Shown: positions 12,801 through 24,528, numbered from the stretch's first letter. The stretch: DNA of 64,000 nt from Dactylellina haptotyla (GCA_031310005.1 CM062381.1:1860001-1924000); one strand, 5' to 3'. Notes: a model not told the origin generated them from the sequence alone. Program-made: numbers and translations.

Positions 12801-13536
12801 TGCGCCACCACCTATGAGATCAGCTATTGAAGGAGACGATGAGCCGACAGGGGTAGCTGCCGGGAAGGCGCCGCAGCGGTCCTTCTCACAAGACAGAGGC
12901 ATAGACGAGGAGAATACCAGCTCCGGCGAAGAGATGACGGATTCAGAGTTTTCCGACGATGACGAAGGAGTTGGGGAGCCACGGCCTGCATCTCAGTTAT
13001 CACCGCTGCCACCCGTGTTACCGGAGATCCAGACGGGGGATGCGTTTGCTGTACAATCGAGGATTAATAGCAAGAAGAGTGCGAAGAGCGTGAAACCGCA
13101 CGTACCCAGGAAGTCCTCAAAACGACGGTCACGGCATTTGATACCCGCGCCGACAGCGATATACCAATCCCTTCCGGAGACGCCGGAGAGGGTGCACGGG
13201 TCGCAGCTGTACGACCCCCCACTGCACGAGAATAGGTCGACGAGTTCGACACACCGGCTGCCGTTCACACGGCCCGCTGCGCCTCAGAATCCACAGGGCG
13301 ATGCTGGGGATGGGTTAAATACGGGCGACGGGCATAGCAACTACTCAACCAGCAGCTCGATGCTTGTTTCGCCGGCTATGATCGCGATTGACGACGATGC
13401 GAGTAGCAGCAGACCGGCGTCATTAGGGAGGGTGGCGCGGCATAAGGTATCCGTTGCCAATAACGATCGCTCGTTCGGAACGGAGAGCCGAGCGGAGGTC
13501 ATCGACGAGCGAACCGGAGGCAGGAGTCCGCACTAG
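9897..13536 (+). CDS. TRP/FLC-type integral membrane protein with ML-like domain
   Basis: A fungal member of the ML-like plus TRP-domain family (yeast Flc1-3 and YOR365C, fission yeast Pkd2), linked in those organisms to FAD or lipid handling, calcium and cell wall integrity. Four exons: 9897-10176, 10234-10348, 10423-11806, 11860-13536; 1151 residues. A signal peptide (MGLAAVYLLSLASLIGL...) is followed by a Cys-containing ML-like lumenal domain to about residue 170. About nine hydrophobic segments lie between about 185 and 570. A Ser/Pro/Gln-rich, apparently disordered cytoplasmic tail of about 560 residues makes up the second half and carries basic patches and acidic Ser clusters (SSGEEMTDSEFSDDDEG). 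The ATG at 9933 lies in a stronger context (GCCGCCATGGG) directly before the signal peptide and may be the true start. Ion selectivity and membrane location cannot be read from the sequence. Confidence 0.9.
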
Positions 13537-14372
13537 TCGGATGGACGAAAAAGAATTCAACATGAGCGAACCGACGCATAATACGAATTTATCATTATAT
13601 ATAATCCACTACAAATTTCCTACAGATAATCTGATAATATCAATGTATATGCCTGCCTTCTATTTTCTTTAGCCACGATTGCATTTTGGCGTTTTTCGAG
13701 TCGACTTTTTCAGGCTTCCTATAAGTGTGTTTTTGGATTTATTTATTCCTTCCTGTCACCGCCGGTATTCTCATAAAAGCACGCATTTCCTTCCCATTCC
13801 AGCTATGTTTATTCTTCCCCTAATATTGGTATATCGAACATTCGCTTCTGGAGTTTCTGTATGAATACACGATTTCTGTTGCACTGCATATTTGAGTGTA
13901 TATATATGTATATATACACGCGCGCACATCAGGACTGGCGGATGTTCCCGTTTCTCTTCTCTGCCGCCAGCTATTTTATCTCAACATATATCTTCTTTCA
14001 AGTGCCGTCGTTTTGAACCGTATATGTATATATAGATCAATACTACCACTACTGCTACTGCTACTACTACTACTAATATCCTACGATACGACACCGAGGT
14101 AGGCACCAGCTCCCGGGAAAGCAATTAGCTAAGATGCCAGGCTGGTGGTGGGGATGCTATTCCGCATTCGGATTGTGCCCGTCGGCATGGCCATGCCCGC
14201 AGCTCGGTTCCAGCGCCAGTCGACGATAGCCGTGGGGACCCTCCTGCCGGCCAATTGCAATATAAACTCAGTTGCGGCCCGGGTTTCAACTAGCTCTCCT
14301 CCCTCCTCCCTCGTCGCACACGACACTTCCTCAACCTCACCGCTCCCACTCGATCGTTCTCGATAGCCCGCC
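13537..14372. other. Intergenic region
   Basis: About 0.8 kb between the TRP-like gene and the amidase gene, both on plus. It contains AT-rich 3' UTR-like sequence, a TATATA-rich stretch near 13898-13916 and a CTA/CTG trinucleotide tract. No supported gene. Confidence 0.45.
14041..14075. repeat. CTA/CTG trinucleotide microsatellite
   Basis: An imperfect run of about eleven CTA or CTG units upstream of the amidase gene. Confidence 0.8.
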
Positions 14373-16437
14373 ATGTTTTCGTATCTCCAGCACCGGAGCA
14401 ATTGGTACGTGTTCCCTGTTACTGGCATTGCCCCTCGCTCGCTAGCTACCCTTGTCCGGCCCATTCCGTCTTGGGAAGCCCGCGGGAAATACCACACCCA
14501 ACGCAGTCCCTGTTGTTCCGCATTTACCAAATATATATAGATGGATGGATAAGTAGATGGATGGGTAGAGGATAAGTTAAATATAAGGAGAAACTAACTA
14601 ACGGGGGCTCTTAAAACAGCAAGCAAAAGCAGCAGGAGCGCGCCAGCCGTATCTCCTTCCTGCCCGCCGTCTACTCTACTCCCCTCACCGCCCAAGACCG
14701 CTCCATCCTCTCCACCCCAATCGGCACCCTCGCCGCCCACGTCCGCAAGAAGGAATGGAAACCCGTTGACGTCCTGCGCGCCTACGGCAAGAAGTCTATA
14801 TTGGCGCACGAGAAAACCAACTGTCTGACCGAAATCATGATCTCTGAAGCGGAAGATTACACGACAAAACACAAATTCGACGGTCCGCTCGCGGGTGTCC
14901 CCATCTCCATGAAGGATACCGTCGCGGTGAAAGGATACGACTACTGCATCGGCTACTCATCCCTCGTGAACCACCCGGCCACCGCCGACTCCCCGCTCAC
15001 AAAACTGCTCAAAGACGCCGGTTGCGTGCCGTACGTCAAGACCAATGTGCCGATAACCCTTCTCAGCTTCGAGAGCACCAACGACGTATTCGGGCGGACG
15101 AGCAACCCGCATAATGTGGATTATTCACCGGGTGGCAGCACGGGCGGAGAGTCGGCGTTGCTAGCGTACGGTGGGAGCAGGATCGGGATTGGTACAGACG
15201 TTGCGGGGTCGGTGAGAGTGCCCGCACATTTTTCGGGTATCTATACTGTCAGAGCGGCGACTGGGCGGTTCATGAAGACTCGGAATGTATGACCCTGGGT
15301 TAATTACTTCCAATTGATTAAATTGCAAGCTAAACGTCCGGTGAATATAGAACACGAGTATGGCTGGTCAGGAGGGCGTACTGGCGGTATACTCCCCCAT
15401 GGCACGGACCTACGAAGATCTGGAATACTTCTGGCGCAGCTATCTATCTATGAAGCCGTGGACTTACGACCACCATACCCATCCGATCCCCTGGCGCGAG
15501 GATGAATTCGAAGCCGGCAAAACTGGGAAACTACGGTACGGGGTTATGCGAGACGACGGGGTCGTTACCCCTTCACCTGCGTGCGCACGTGCGCTATCAT
15601 CCGTCGTGGATACGCTCCGCGAGGCCGGTGAAGACGTCGTCGAACTCGACTTGAAGGAGATCCCATCCCCTTACGAAGCCTTGAAGCTAGCATCAATCTT
15701 ACTGAACAACGACGGAGGCAAAACGTACGAATCGTTCTTCACCTCGTGGTTCGAATACAACGACGCGGGAGTCGCCAAGATGTCGAAATGGTTCAAGATG
15801 CCCTGGATATTCAAGAAGATGTACGTCTGGTGGGCGCGGTACGTACAGAAGGACGAGATGTGGGCTGGGCTGTTGGATACGCATTGGAGAGAGCAGACGA
15901 CGCAGGAGCAGTGGAAGCTCGTCAGCAGGAGGGAGGAATATAGAGCCCAATGGCACGACTATATGAACGCAAAGGGGGTTGATATCTTGCTGTGCGTGCC
16001 GAATGCTACTCCCGCCGTCCCGAAGGATGGGATGAGTACCGCCGTGGCGAGCTGCGGGTATACATTTATATTCAATTTGGTTGGTTTCCCCCCCTTCGTT
16101 TTAAGCTTTATATCGACTATCTATGTATTTCTTTTTGGAGATCTGTGCTAACGGGCGTGCGCTAATCTAGCTGGACTACTCTGCTGGTGTCCTTCCTATC
16201 ACCAAGGTCGACCCTGCTAAAGATCAACTTCCGGCAGACTTTAATATCAAGAAATTGAATGGTATCGCACAGGGAGCGTATGTTCACTATGACGCTGCCA
16301 AGATGGCCGGATTACCCGTCGGCGTCCAGATTGTTGGCCGCAGACTCGAGGAAGAAAAGGTCCTCGGCGTCATGTCCCGTGTTGAAGATCTTCTGGAAAA
16401 GAAAGGAGAGAAGTACGAGCTTTTGGAGGTTGACTAA
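14373..16437 (+). CDS. Amidase-signature hydrolase (acetamidase/FAAH-like)
   Basis: A hydrolase of the Ser-cisSer-Lys amidase family, which cleaves carboxylic or fatty acid amides. Four exons: 14373-14404, 14620-15286, 15351-16079, 16171-16437; 564 residues, normal for fungal acetamidases. The very short first exon encodes MFSYLQHRSN plus two bases; it rests on the ATG in CCGCCATG and a GTACGT donor, so it is the least certain part. Catalytic Lys lies in PISMKDTVAVKG, the cis-Ser in SPGGSTGGESALLA and the nucleophile Ser in GTDVAGSVRVPA. The second Ser of the usual GGSSGG is Thr here and the usual GG before the nucleophile is AG, but the triad is complete. The C-terminus ends ALDYSAGV-like (LDYSAGVLP), typical for the group. 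There is no signal peptide, so a cytosolic enzyme for amide use is likely. The substrate cannot be assigned. Confidence 0.9.
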
Positions 16438-17037
16438 AGTGCGAGCTCGCCACCTTTTTGGTTTGCAAAAATTGTGAATATCCATACTACTTAATCAGAA
16501 AATTATATTGTAATTACATAAGAGCGAGCGCTAGCTCGAAGAGGTGTGCGCGCTGGGAAATTAAAGTAAATTTCACCGTCTATATTATGCCCTTACAAAT
16601 GAATGTACAAGTCTTAATACTACCTGGCCTTAATATGTCCTATGGATCTTGGAGGCAGCCGGTCCTTGGAGACTTGTAAGCAACAAAGCTGTAGAGTGTA
16701 CGCAGGGTCCTCACGTGTTCCGCTTTCACAGACACGCTCACCTACATACTAATGAGGTTCAATCTTGCCTTGGGAGCTTACAAAAGATGGAAATCGTGTT
16801 TTAAGCACGAAATCCGATGTTTCTCACAAACCCAATGTGGAGTGTATACTCACCGTTAACATCAGAAGTTCCGGGCGAGAGACTAGACTGGGGTGAGAAA
16901 CATTCGAAGGCACGAGGTGTGTATCAATTAATCACGTTTCCTAGAGTTGATAGCCGCCGTTACTAGCATAATTGAATCCCACTTTGAAAATTTAAAATAT
17001 AAAGCATAAATTGCAGCAAACTAATCAAGAGATCCTA
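16438..17037. other. Convergent intergenic region
   Basis: About 0.6 kb between the 3' ends of the amidase (plus) and the PLP enzyme (minus). AT-rich with no coding or RNA feature that I can support. Confidence 0.4.
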
Positions 17038-18416
17038 TTAGTTCGTTCCGTTGATTTCCACACTCGCAGCAGCTAGCTTTTCAAAAGCTTGCAAGAGATC
17101 GTTCTTCAAATCTTCCCAGTTCTCAATGCCGATGCTGAGCCTTAATAGCGTTGGCGATACTAAAGTATCACTCATAGCCCGCCATTCGATCAGTGACTCG
17201 ACGCCTCCCAGTGAGGTCGCATGGGCGAACAATTCGAGATGTGAGGGCAGCATTTTAGCCAAAATCTCCGATTTCATCTGCGATAGCTACTGTCAGCACA
17301 GCCACCCAATACCAAACATTGATAAGGACCAGAAAAACGAACCTCAATTGCGAACACTGGCCCAAACCCACCGGTCATCTGCTTCTGAACAAATTCATCC
17401 TTCTGCAAACTCGCATGACGGACCTTTGCCACTACCTTCTGCACCGCGCTATCACCGACTCCCAAATCTCCACTCAACCACTCCACTAGCTTCGTAGCAT
17501 TCTCGCTTTGTCTCAACACCCGCAACTCCAGCGTCCGCGCACTCCGCACTCCGAGCCAGGCCTCCAGACTCCCCATAATTCCACCGAGATATACCCGCTC
17601 CTCATACATTTTCCACCGCCTCTTCAGATCCTTCACCACCAGTACGCCGCCGAGCATATCCGAATGCCCGCCGATGTACTTCGACGCAGAATGCATGACT
17701 ACATCCGCGCCCCAAAGGAATGGATCCTGCAACGGCGGTGGCGCAAAGGTGCTATCCACAATCAAGATCGCGCCGCGGGAGTGCGCTTTCTCAGCGTAGA
17801 AGCTGATGTCCGACGCTTCACCTACAGGGTTGAGCGGCGTTTCGAGGTGGATTACATCCCCTTCTTGGAGTTCCTCGGCGGGACAATCGAGCGGGAGCTG
17901 TTTCATGCCCGTGATGCGGCTGTGGATGTCTGCCACGCCATGGCAACCATGGTAGCAATCGCCGATGGAGAGGCGCTTGGGGTTCAAGTGGACCAGCGCC
18001 GCGTGGAAGGCTGCAAGACCGGAGGCGTAGACGAGGGCATAGCCGTTCAAGTATTGGGAGAGGATGGCTTCCATGCGGGTTGTGGAAGGGGCCGTGAGGC
18101 GGGAGTAGACGTGAGCGTCTGTATTGTCATTCTGAATTTACGACTATTAGCATTGTGTTCTTCAATTTTTGAGGGCTCTGGTTGTCATATGGAGGGGGCA
18201 TACGGTGAGGTTCTTGGCTGCGATGAGCTTGGTGTGGTCGCGCGGATAGCGAAAGGTGGTGGAGACGTGAATTGGGACCGCAACATCGTTCACCTCATTG
18301 AGGAACTCGTCGGCATGCAGCAGCGCCGTCTGGGCGGCGAGCTTGGGCGCGGTCCCGTCATCATTGCTGCCGTTGGTGATGTCGAGGGAGGAAGGGTGGA
18401 GGATGAATTTGCTCAT
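17038..18416 (-). CDS. Cys/Met metabolism PLP-dependent enzyme (cystathionine lyase/synthase family)
   Basis: A transsulfuration-family PLP enzyme. Three exons in transcript order: 18416-18204, 18131-17343, 17277-17038; 413 residues. Family landmarks are VSTTFRYP, VYSRLTAPSTTRME (phosphate-binding start), YASGLAAFHAAL, HLETPLNPVGE, IVDSTFAPP and SASKYIGGHSD, whose Lys (about residue 222) should form the PLP aldimine. The last exon contains LGGVESLIEWR and LLRLSIGIE, the family C-terminus. The ETPLNPxGE version and the overall length fit the yeast YHR112C-like clade of uncertain reaction rather than the classical Cys3 or Str2. Cytosolic location is likely because no targeting peptide is seen. 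It is convergent with the amidase. Confidence 0.88.
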
Positions 18417-18981
18417 TCTGGGCGCTGGCTGGTTTTATACCACTCGCCGGCAAATTGGCAACACACAAAATGCAACAATGCGGACCTTTCCACGGAGGAT
18501 GGATAGCTAGATAAATATATTATGACTGTAGGGAATAGACTATTACGGCCAATTGAGAGTGTCGAGAGAAATACCATTCGATTGAATAGTAGGACGCCGT
18601 GGCCGTTATATAGTCGAGCACCGGCCAATCGGTCGGCTCCGTTGACTTTCTGCTAACAAGCGATATCGCTATCCGTCGAACGGGCGGCAATTAGGTAAGC
18701 GACGGCTTCAGGCTCCAGATCCTCCACTGTAACTTTGACGCCGTGGCGCGGGGGAGTTCTCGGTGTGATCTTTTGCGTGTATAAAAAGCACGTCTGGATG
18801 CATCCAAGCTCGTTCTGCTTCTTTGTGCGATTCGACGCATTGCGCCGACATTGTAACCGTCCACCAAATTCCATTCGTGAATGCCTCCATAAAAGTATAT
18901 ACAAGAAATTCGAAAACAATTATACAGTAATATCTACAAAGGTCTACAGCTTATCGTACAAGTCAAAATATGTTCGCGTAT
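18417..18981. other. Promoter interval of the PLP enzyme gene
   Basis: This 0.56 kb lies upstream of the PLP enzyme (minus) and downstream of the exoribonuclease gene (minus). On the minus strand a TATATAA element lies at 18606-18612, about 190 bases before the start codon. A TATAAAAAG on the plus strand near 18779 has no gene downstream of it. Confidence 0.4.
18606..18612 (-). promoter_or_regulatory. Candidate TATA element of the PLP enzyme gene
   Basis: TATATAA on the minus strand about 190 bases upstream of the start codon at 18416. Position fits a fungal core promoter, but no transcript start is known. Confidence 0.3.
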
Positions 18982-21900
18982 TTACACCTGATCTTTCATC
19001 CACCTCGTCCCCTCTCCGATGTCCTCGAACATCTTCGCCTTCGCATCTTCCATCGTGCTCACGTAGTCCACATAGTCCATCGCCAGAATCGTTGAGCAAC
19101 CGGCATCTGAAGACCAGTGCCAGTTTGCTAGTTTTGCCTTGACCACGTCGCCGTACTTGACTTGTTTGTGCATGTTAGCCGGGAAGCGGACTCTGGCACC
19201 AGCCAATCCCAGCTGCTTGATCTCCCCGCTCATCAACGACGGATATTGCGCGATACTGATGATTTCAACGTCAACCTCTTGCGCAATCTGTGGATCCTGT
19301 CTCTCCCATAGATCCTTCACGAGCCGTATCGCCCACAATCTAACAGATGCATCTGCTGCGCTCCTCATCTGCCTCTCTTTCTCGCGAATGTGTTTGCTCA
19401 GCTCCACCAATTTCTCCTCGCTCATGATAGGCTCCACCTGTCCCACGGGCTCTCCTTTAGCTGCAGCCGCAGCCTCCGCCAGGAGTTGCTTCTGAATGAT
19501 GTGGTGTGAGACAAAATCCGAGTACCGTCGCAAAGGACTGGTAACCTTGACGTAGCCATCCAATCCTAAGGCCCTGTGCGATCCAACCTCTGTGCTCAAC
19601 TCTGACGATCCCACAGGGAAGAATAGGGACCAAAATGTGTCCGGCGTATACCCGTCTGCGTTCTCCGCCTTGGCCTTGAGCGCATACCACTTCTTCTCCT
19701 CAGCCTCGTTCTGCCAAATGAATTCGTGATGTCGGTACAACTGCACCAGATCCCTGTCCGCACTCCACTTCGCACCGCAATGGCCCGCAGCAGTCATCCC
19801 CTCTCGCACAACGTCTCTCCACGAGAAGTTGGCCTTCTTCTTGTTCCACCTGTCGACCACCATTGTAATCGTAGGCTCATCGACATCCAATATCGGTTTC
19901 TCTTGCAAGCCCGGGTGGATCTCATTCCCTCGACCATTGTTGACACGGAGATCGACTTGCAGGTGATTTTCGCTCTCGAATCCACCTCCTCGCTCTCGCA
20001 CCGCGCGTATCTTCCAGCCTAAATCGTAGAGCCCCTGGAGATTCTCCATATCCTCTTTACTAAGAGACTCAGGTTCAGCGTCCGACTCGGATAGTGCACC
20101 CAGCCGCTTGTCAACTTTAACCCTCTCTCCTCGTTCACCCAAAGGCTTGTTTGATAACACTAAAGACGTTGGATTCTCTTCCAAAAACACCTCATCCAGC
20201 AATTCGTACGTGACCCTCTTCACGTTCCTTATGATCGATGGACGGATCTTGAAATCCTTCGATTCGCCCGTCTTCAAGTCCATCAGTATGCTAAACGTGA
20301 GCGCCGGCCGGTTAGGCGCCAACCCAAAAAGTTCGGTCGACAGCTTAAGCGGAAGCATAGGGTAGTTCCTAAGGGGCGAATAAAAGGTCTCCACCTTCCG
20401 TTTTGCCACCTCGCCTATCCAGTGATCCAACGGGATAAATGCTGTCGGATTCGCAACGTGGACGTGGAGCCAAATATCATCGGATCCTGGAATCTTCTCG
20501 AATGATATGCCATCGTCAATATCCTGCGTGCTTGCATCATCGATGCAGTAGACCATCATATCCTTCCAGTCGTGTCGATGTTCCTTCAGTTTATCCTCCA
20601 ATCCCAATTCTTCGAATCCGACCTCTCCCTTTTCCACCATACCGTACCGAATATGATCTATCTCAGCTTGATCATCGGTGCGGTGGCCGCCCAACGCCAG
20701 ATGTGACTCACGTAGAACCGTATCCTCCCAAGGTGAATGCACGCCAACCTCACCTAGGAATTCAAACAATCTCATATCGTTCATCAGTCGGTCCTTGCTG
20801 TACCTATCCACAGACAAGAGAATATGGGGAAACAACGACTTGAGCGTCATTGCCTGCCCTCGCCTGTACTCCAAGCTTTCCTGTAAAGCCTTCAACAGGT
20901 TCATCTGCTGCTCATCCCAAACCACATCCAAGTCCTCTTCCATCTCCTTCCCAGCCTTCCTTAGCTCCCTCGACTTCCTCCCATAATCAATCACCCGTCT
21001 AGCCTTCTCCACGAACGCCGTGATGATCTTGCCCCCTTCGGATTCGGAATCTTTGATGCTCTCCCTGATAACCGCCTCCGTCCACTTCATCCTACTCACG
21101 TTCTCCAGCGATTTAACCTCCCATCTCGTCTCGTCGAACTCTTCTTCGATCTTGAACAGGTCTTTCCTCGCCAGCAGCGCCAAATGCGCCGCATACACAT
21201 CTTCATCCGCCGGGTTCTCGTTCTCTGTCACGATCTTTGCAATCTCAACCGTGCTAACTATTTTCCCGACATCTTTATCCGCCAGCGACTCATGCAACCG
21301 GTTGACTCTGGCACTCATCCCCGGAAACACCTTTTGTACTTTCGCCCGGAAATCGCGTACTTGCTTTGTGATATCCTGGACGAGGTCGGACGGTATCCTG
21401 CCCGTGGCCTGTATTCTTTCGAGCAGTTCATCTATCTTTGCTGGATTAATGAATCCTGGTAGCGTGAATCGTGACATATCTGCCTTTGCGAGCTGCAGAG
21501 AACCCTGTGGGGTGAGCAGGAATGCTTCGCGGGAGTAGTTTCCTGTCTTGTTTTTGAGATGCACGGCTAGATACGGTATCGATTGGTCCGCATATCTGTA
21601 CAAAACCATTATTTAGCTTCTCGTCGACAATGGAAAATATCCCAAGTAAACTAAAGATATACATAACTCACCTCACTTCAAGCAAACTTCCCGGCGTGAG
21701 GTCGTTCTTCCTAGTCGCAAAGTTCTCAGGGTCGATCTCATATCCATCGTCTCCGCTGTCGAACGTCTGCTGCTGCGCGGTGCTAACTTCCTCCGAGGTA
21801 CTCGTCTGCCAGGTCACATTCTCAATGAGCCTTTCCATGACCAGCTCGACGTTCCCACCGGCTTTAAACGCCGCGACGTGGTCTGCTTCCCGCTGCGCCC

Positions 21901-22339
21901 ATTCGGCGTTGAGTCTGTCCCTGGTGCTCGGGATGGACACCTGATCGGCGTGCACCACCCCAGCATATTTTACGGGTTTCGACGGTGCAGGGACGGTGCT
22001 GCCATCGCTGAATAAGACCTTCCCCGCCGGGTGTTCTGAGTCGTTGCGACGGTCTGCTTTGCGAACGGCATGTCTGACCTCGTCGTCCGTCAGAGACGGA
22101 TGGCCGCCTTCTCGCAGGGCTCTGTTGAATTGAAGTTCGCTCTGTAGTTTGTAGTCAAATGCGGGACCCTTGCTCTTGGCGTTGGCAGCGGAACGGGAGA
22201 GGGGCAGGGAGGTTGTGAGGGGCCGTCTGGCGGGGGCGATGGCGGGGCGTAGGAGCAGCGGGGTGTTATGGCGGGGTGTGCGTGGGCGGGCGGCCCGAAG
22301 AGAGGCGATGAAAGTACATCGCGGGCATTGGAGCGACAT
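18982..22339 (-). CDS. Mitochondrial RNase II-like 3'-5' exoribonuclease (Dss1/cyt-4 type)
   Basis: Predicted to degrade and trim mitochondrial RNA, as yeast Dss1 (mitochondrial exoribonuclease of the degradosome) and Neurospora cyt-4. Two exons: 22339-21672 and 21595-18982; 1093 residues. The N-terminus is Arg-rich and nearly free of acids (RRPLTTSLPLSRSAANAKS), a mitochondrial presequence. The RNB catalytic centre shows CIDDASTQDIDDGISFEKI, with the clustered aspartates that bind magnesium, then HVHVANPTAFIPLDHWI, RNYPMLPLKLSTELFGL and VTSPLRRYSDFVSHHII, all standard RNB motifs. A C-terminal S1-like region follows. The single 76-nt intron lies in a YADQ segment near residue 223. Length matches the family as I recall it (about 970-1120). 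The start is the first ATG of the frame. Confidence 0.92.
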
Positions 22340-23301
22340 CAATCGGGCGGAATTACGGCGGCTCCTACGCCCGTTCCTTGTCCAGTCGGCGGGTGACGAT
22401 TTTCACCCGCAGCAACGTCTTTAATGTTCGAGGTCTGCTCCCGTAGAGCTGCAGAGCTGTACGAAAGAGCCAGTAGCTGGTGCTATGTTGTATGTTCGAA
22501 CGGTTTGTGAATTGGATATCAAACTGTCCGAGCGCAGACTGGGGGCTATAAATGGGCGTGTATCGAAACGCGGTTTCGATGTGGCTGCCGTCGTCGCAGG
22601 CTGCCGCAGTTTTGAAGTTTGGCCGTTTCTGTTTGGTGAAGTTTCTGCAACGAAAAAAAGTTGGTTTGCGTCGGACGTCGGACGTTTTCTGTGTCACCGA
22701 ACCGTATAATTGCCGTCTTGGGAAAGCGTTCGCAATAGGAAACTAAGTACTTTTTTCTACTCTATCGGTTCTATTGTTTTCTATCTATGATATGATACTC
22801 TTCGTGAACATCGTCAGGCATGGACATCGTGAGAAAGAAAAGCGGTCGAACGGGGGAAAATAGAAATTCGCAAAAGTAAAAATTATATTATTCGTGATCA
22901 CAAGCAGCAGCCCTTCCGGACCGCCGGATGGATATATATAGATGGATGTATTTAAAAAGAAAGTATGGTAGACGGCCAGCTAAAGCCCGTCTCCAGAAAC
23001 AGAAAACTTTTAGGCGCCACGACGGATGCTCTTTCTTTAAACGAGTGGAAAGAAGATGCATCACAATGCAGAAAGGCTATTACAAGAAACTTAAAAATCC
23101 CGGGTGTAAAAAGAAAACAGGCATATTCGTGAGAAGACATGAAGAATCTCATACATGATATGTAACGCTAGACAAGATGGGTATCACCACATGCTATGCT
23201 GGTAAAAATGCACAAAACTCCGTACCCGGGAATACCCATGAAGAAATATGAAAAAAAAAGATGAAAAAAAGAAGGACTGGAAAGAAGATGCAGCGGGCAA
23301 C
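22340..23301. other. Intergenic region
   Basis: About 1 kb upstream of the exoribonuclease gene (minus) and downstream of the histidine-first protein gene (minus). The part next to 23301 is A-rich and likely the 3' UTR of the latter. Short open frames near 22485-22746 and 22928-23158 have no recognisable features. Confidence 0.4.
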
Positions 23302-24450
23302 TTATAACCAGAATGAGTACCAAGCTCTCTTCTCGTTCGTCGGTTGCGGCTGTCTCCTTTCCTCCCGGAGCTGTTCTCGCCTCAAATGTCTGTTCAATCC
23401 AACCATAGGCGCTGAATCAGCTGGTAGAGCCTTCGCCTCGCGCTCTTCAATATCAACTTCGAGTTCCTCAGCCTCGCGACGGTGTTGCTTTTTGCCAGCA
23501 GCAGCGGTTGCGCCGGATACTATCTGGGTGGTGGTCTGGGTGACTGTCTCCTTGATAGTGCTGGTCTTCTTAATGGTGTTGGTGACGATCTTCACCTTCT
23601 TGTTGGCGACGACACCAGGTGTGGTCTTGGGAGTGCTCTTGGGCTTCTTGGTGGTCTTTGTCGTCTTGGGAGTCGTCTTCGCGGGAGAAGCGCTGCCAGT
23701 AGTAGTCCTCTTACCGGTGCTGACAATCTCGATATCCATGCAAGAAGAGTACCACTCGATAAAACCGGGCTTGGCTGGGCCGAAGTGCTCAGAGTAGTCC
23801 CAGAGCCAGTAGACGGTGTAATCCTTGCCGACCTGAGCGTCTTTGGGCAGACGGAAATAGCTCTTGCAAGGGCCACTAACCCTTCCTGGACCGGCGTTCT
23901 CGTGCCCGGTTTCAATGCAGACGCCATCGTCGAATGGGGTGATATCCAAGAGCTTGCCCTGGCCGTCACCACCCTTGCCGTCGCGGGTCCACTTCAGGAC
24001 CGAGGCGATGTCCCTGTCGGCCTTTGGGTTCTGGGTTCCGTACCAGTAGATAGTACCAGGCTTTGCTTGCGGGCCGTTCTGACCGGCGAGTGTCTGCCAG
24101 ATGTGTCCGTTCTCGAGGTACGAAGCGCGGATGAGGTCGCCGGGTGTAGCCTTGAGCTTTGGGAAACCGGCTTCCTGGCCTGGGGATTGAGCGCGGGGAG
24201 CGCAGACCATCTGCTTACTGGACAGGTCGAGGATGCGGAAGGTGGTGAGGGAATCAATCTGGGTGGATTGACGGCCGACGTAATTTCGGATGTATCCCTT
24301 GGCGGGGTTGCTGGTGAAGAAGGGCCCGCTGGCGCAGCTGAGCTCGTCGACCCAGGAGTGGCCGTCGACAACGTTGCCAGAGAGGATCGCGAGGAGGAGG
24401 ACGATATATTGAATGCCGAAAAGGCGGGTGATTCTCAGAGCGAAGTCCAT
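23302..24450 (-). CDS. Secreted histidine-first, LPMO-like protein with basic Thr/Lys-rich tail
   Basis: Single-exon gene, 382 residues. A signal peptide (FGIQYIVLLLAILSGNVVDG) ends just before HSWVDEL, so the mature protein would start with His31. A second His in ENGHIWQ is His116, and a YWLWDYSEHFG motif comes later. N-terminal His plus a later His is the copper histidine-brace arrangement of lytic polysaccharide monooxygenases, and paired Cys residues (39, 83 and others) suit an extracellular fold. I believe the core (about 31-245) belongs to a family of uncharacterised Pezizomycotina proteins listed as a domain of unknown function; enzymatic activity is inference. A Thr/Lys/Pro-rich linker (about 250-330) follows, then a tail with dibasic sites (HRR, RR, ERR, EKR) ending AWYSFWL. 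Antisense open frames across the gene are shadows. A TATA-like element lies about 80 bases upstream. Confidence 0.8.
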   Translation of the reverse strand: MDFALRITRLFGIQYIVLLLAILSGNVVDGHSWVDELSCASGPFFTSNPAKGYIRNYVGRQSTQIDSLTTFRILDLSSKQMVCAPRAQSPGQEAGFPKLKATPGDLIRASYLENGHIWQTLAGQNGPQAKPGTIYWYGTQNPKADRDIASVLKWTRDGKGGDGQGKLLDITPFDDGVCIETGHENAGPGRVSGPCKSYFRLPKDAQVGKDYTVYWLWDYSEHFGPAKPGFIEWYSSCMDIEIVSTGKRTTTGSASPAKTTPKTTKTTKKPKSTPKTTPGVVANKKVKIVTNTIKKTSTIKETVTQTTTQIVSGATAAAGKKQHRREAEELEVDIEEREAKALPADSAPMVGLNRHLRREQLREERRQPQPTNEKRAWYSFWL

Positions 24451-24528
24451 CGTATCGTTGCTGATTTTGTGCGATTGAACTGAATTCGGGATGAGGGGAA
24501 AGGGAAAAAGATTGTCGCCGGGAGGGGG

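Noticed and set aside
18776-18790. TATAAAAAG as a plus-strand promoter
   Set aside because: No plus-strand gene follows; downstream sequence is the 3' part of the minus-strand exoribonuclease gene.
23482-24483. 333-codon open frame antisense to the histidine-first gene
   Set aside because: The minus strand has a signal peptide, paired Cys and a plausible fold; the antisense product is an Asp/Gly/Leu-rich shadow.
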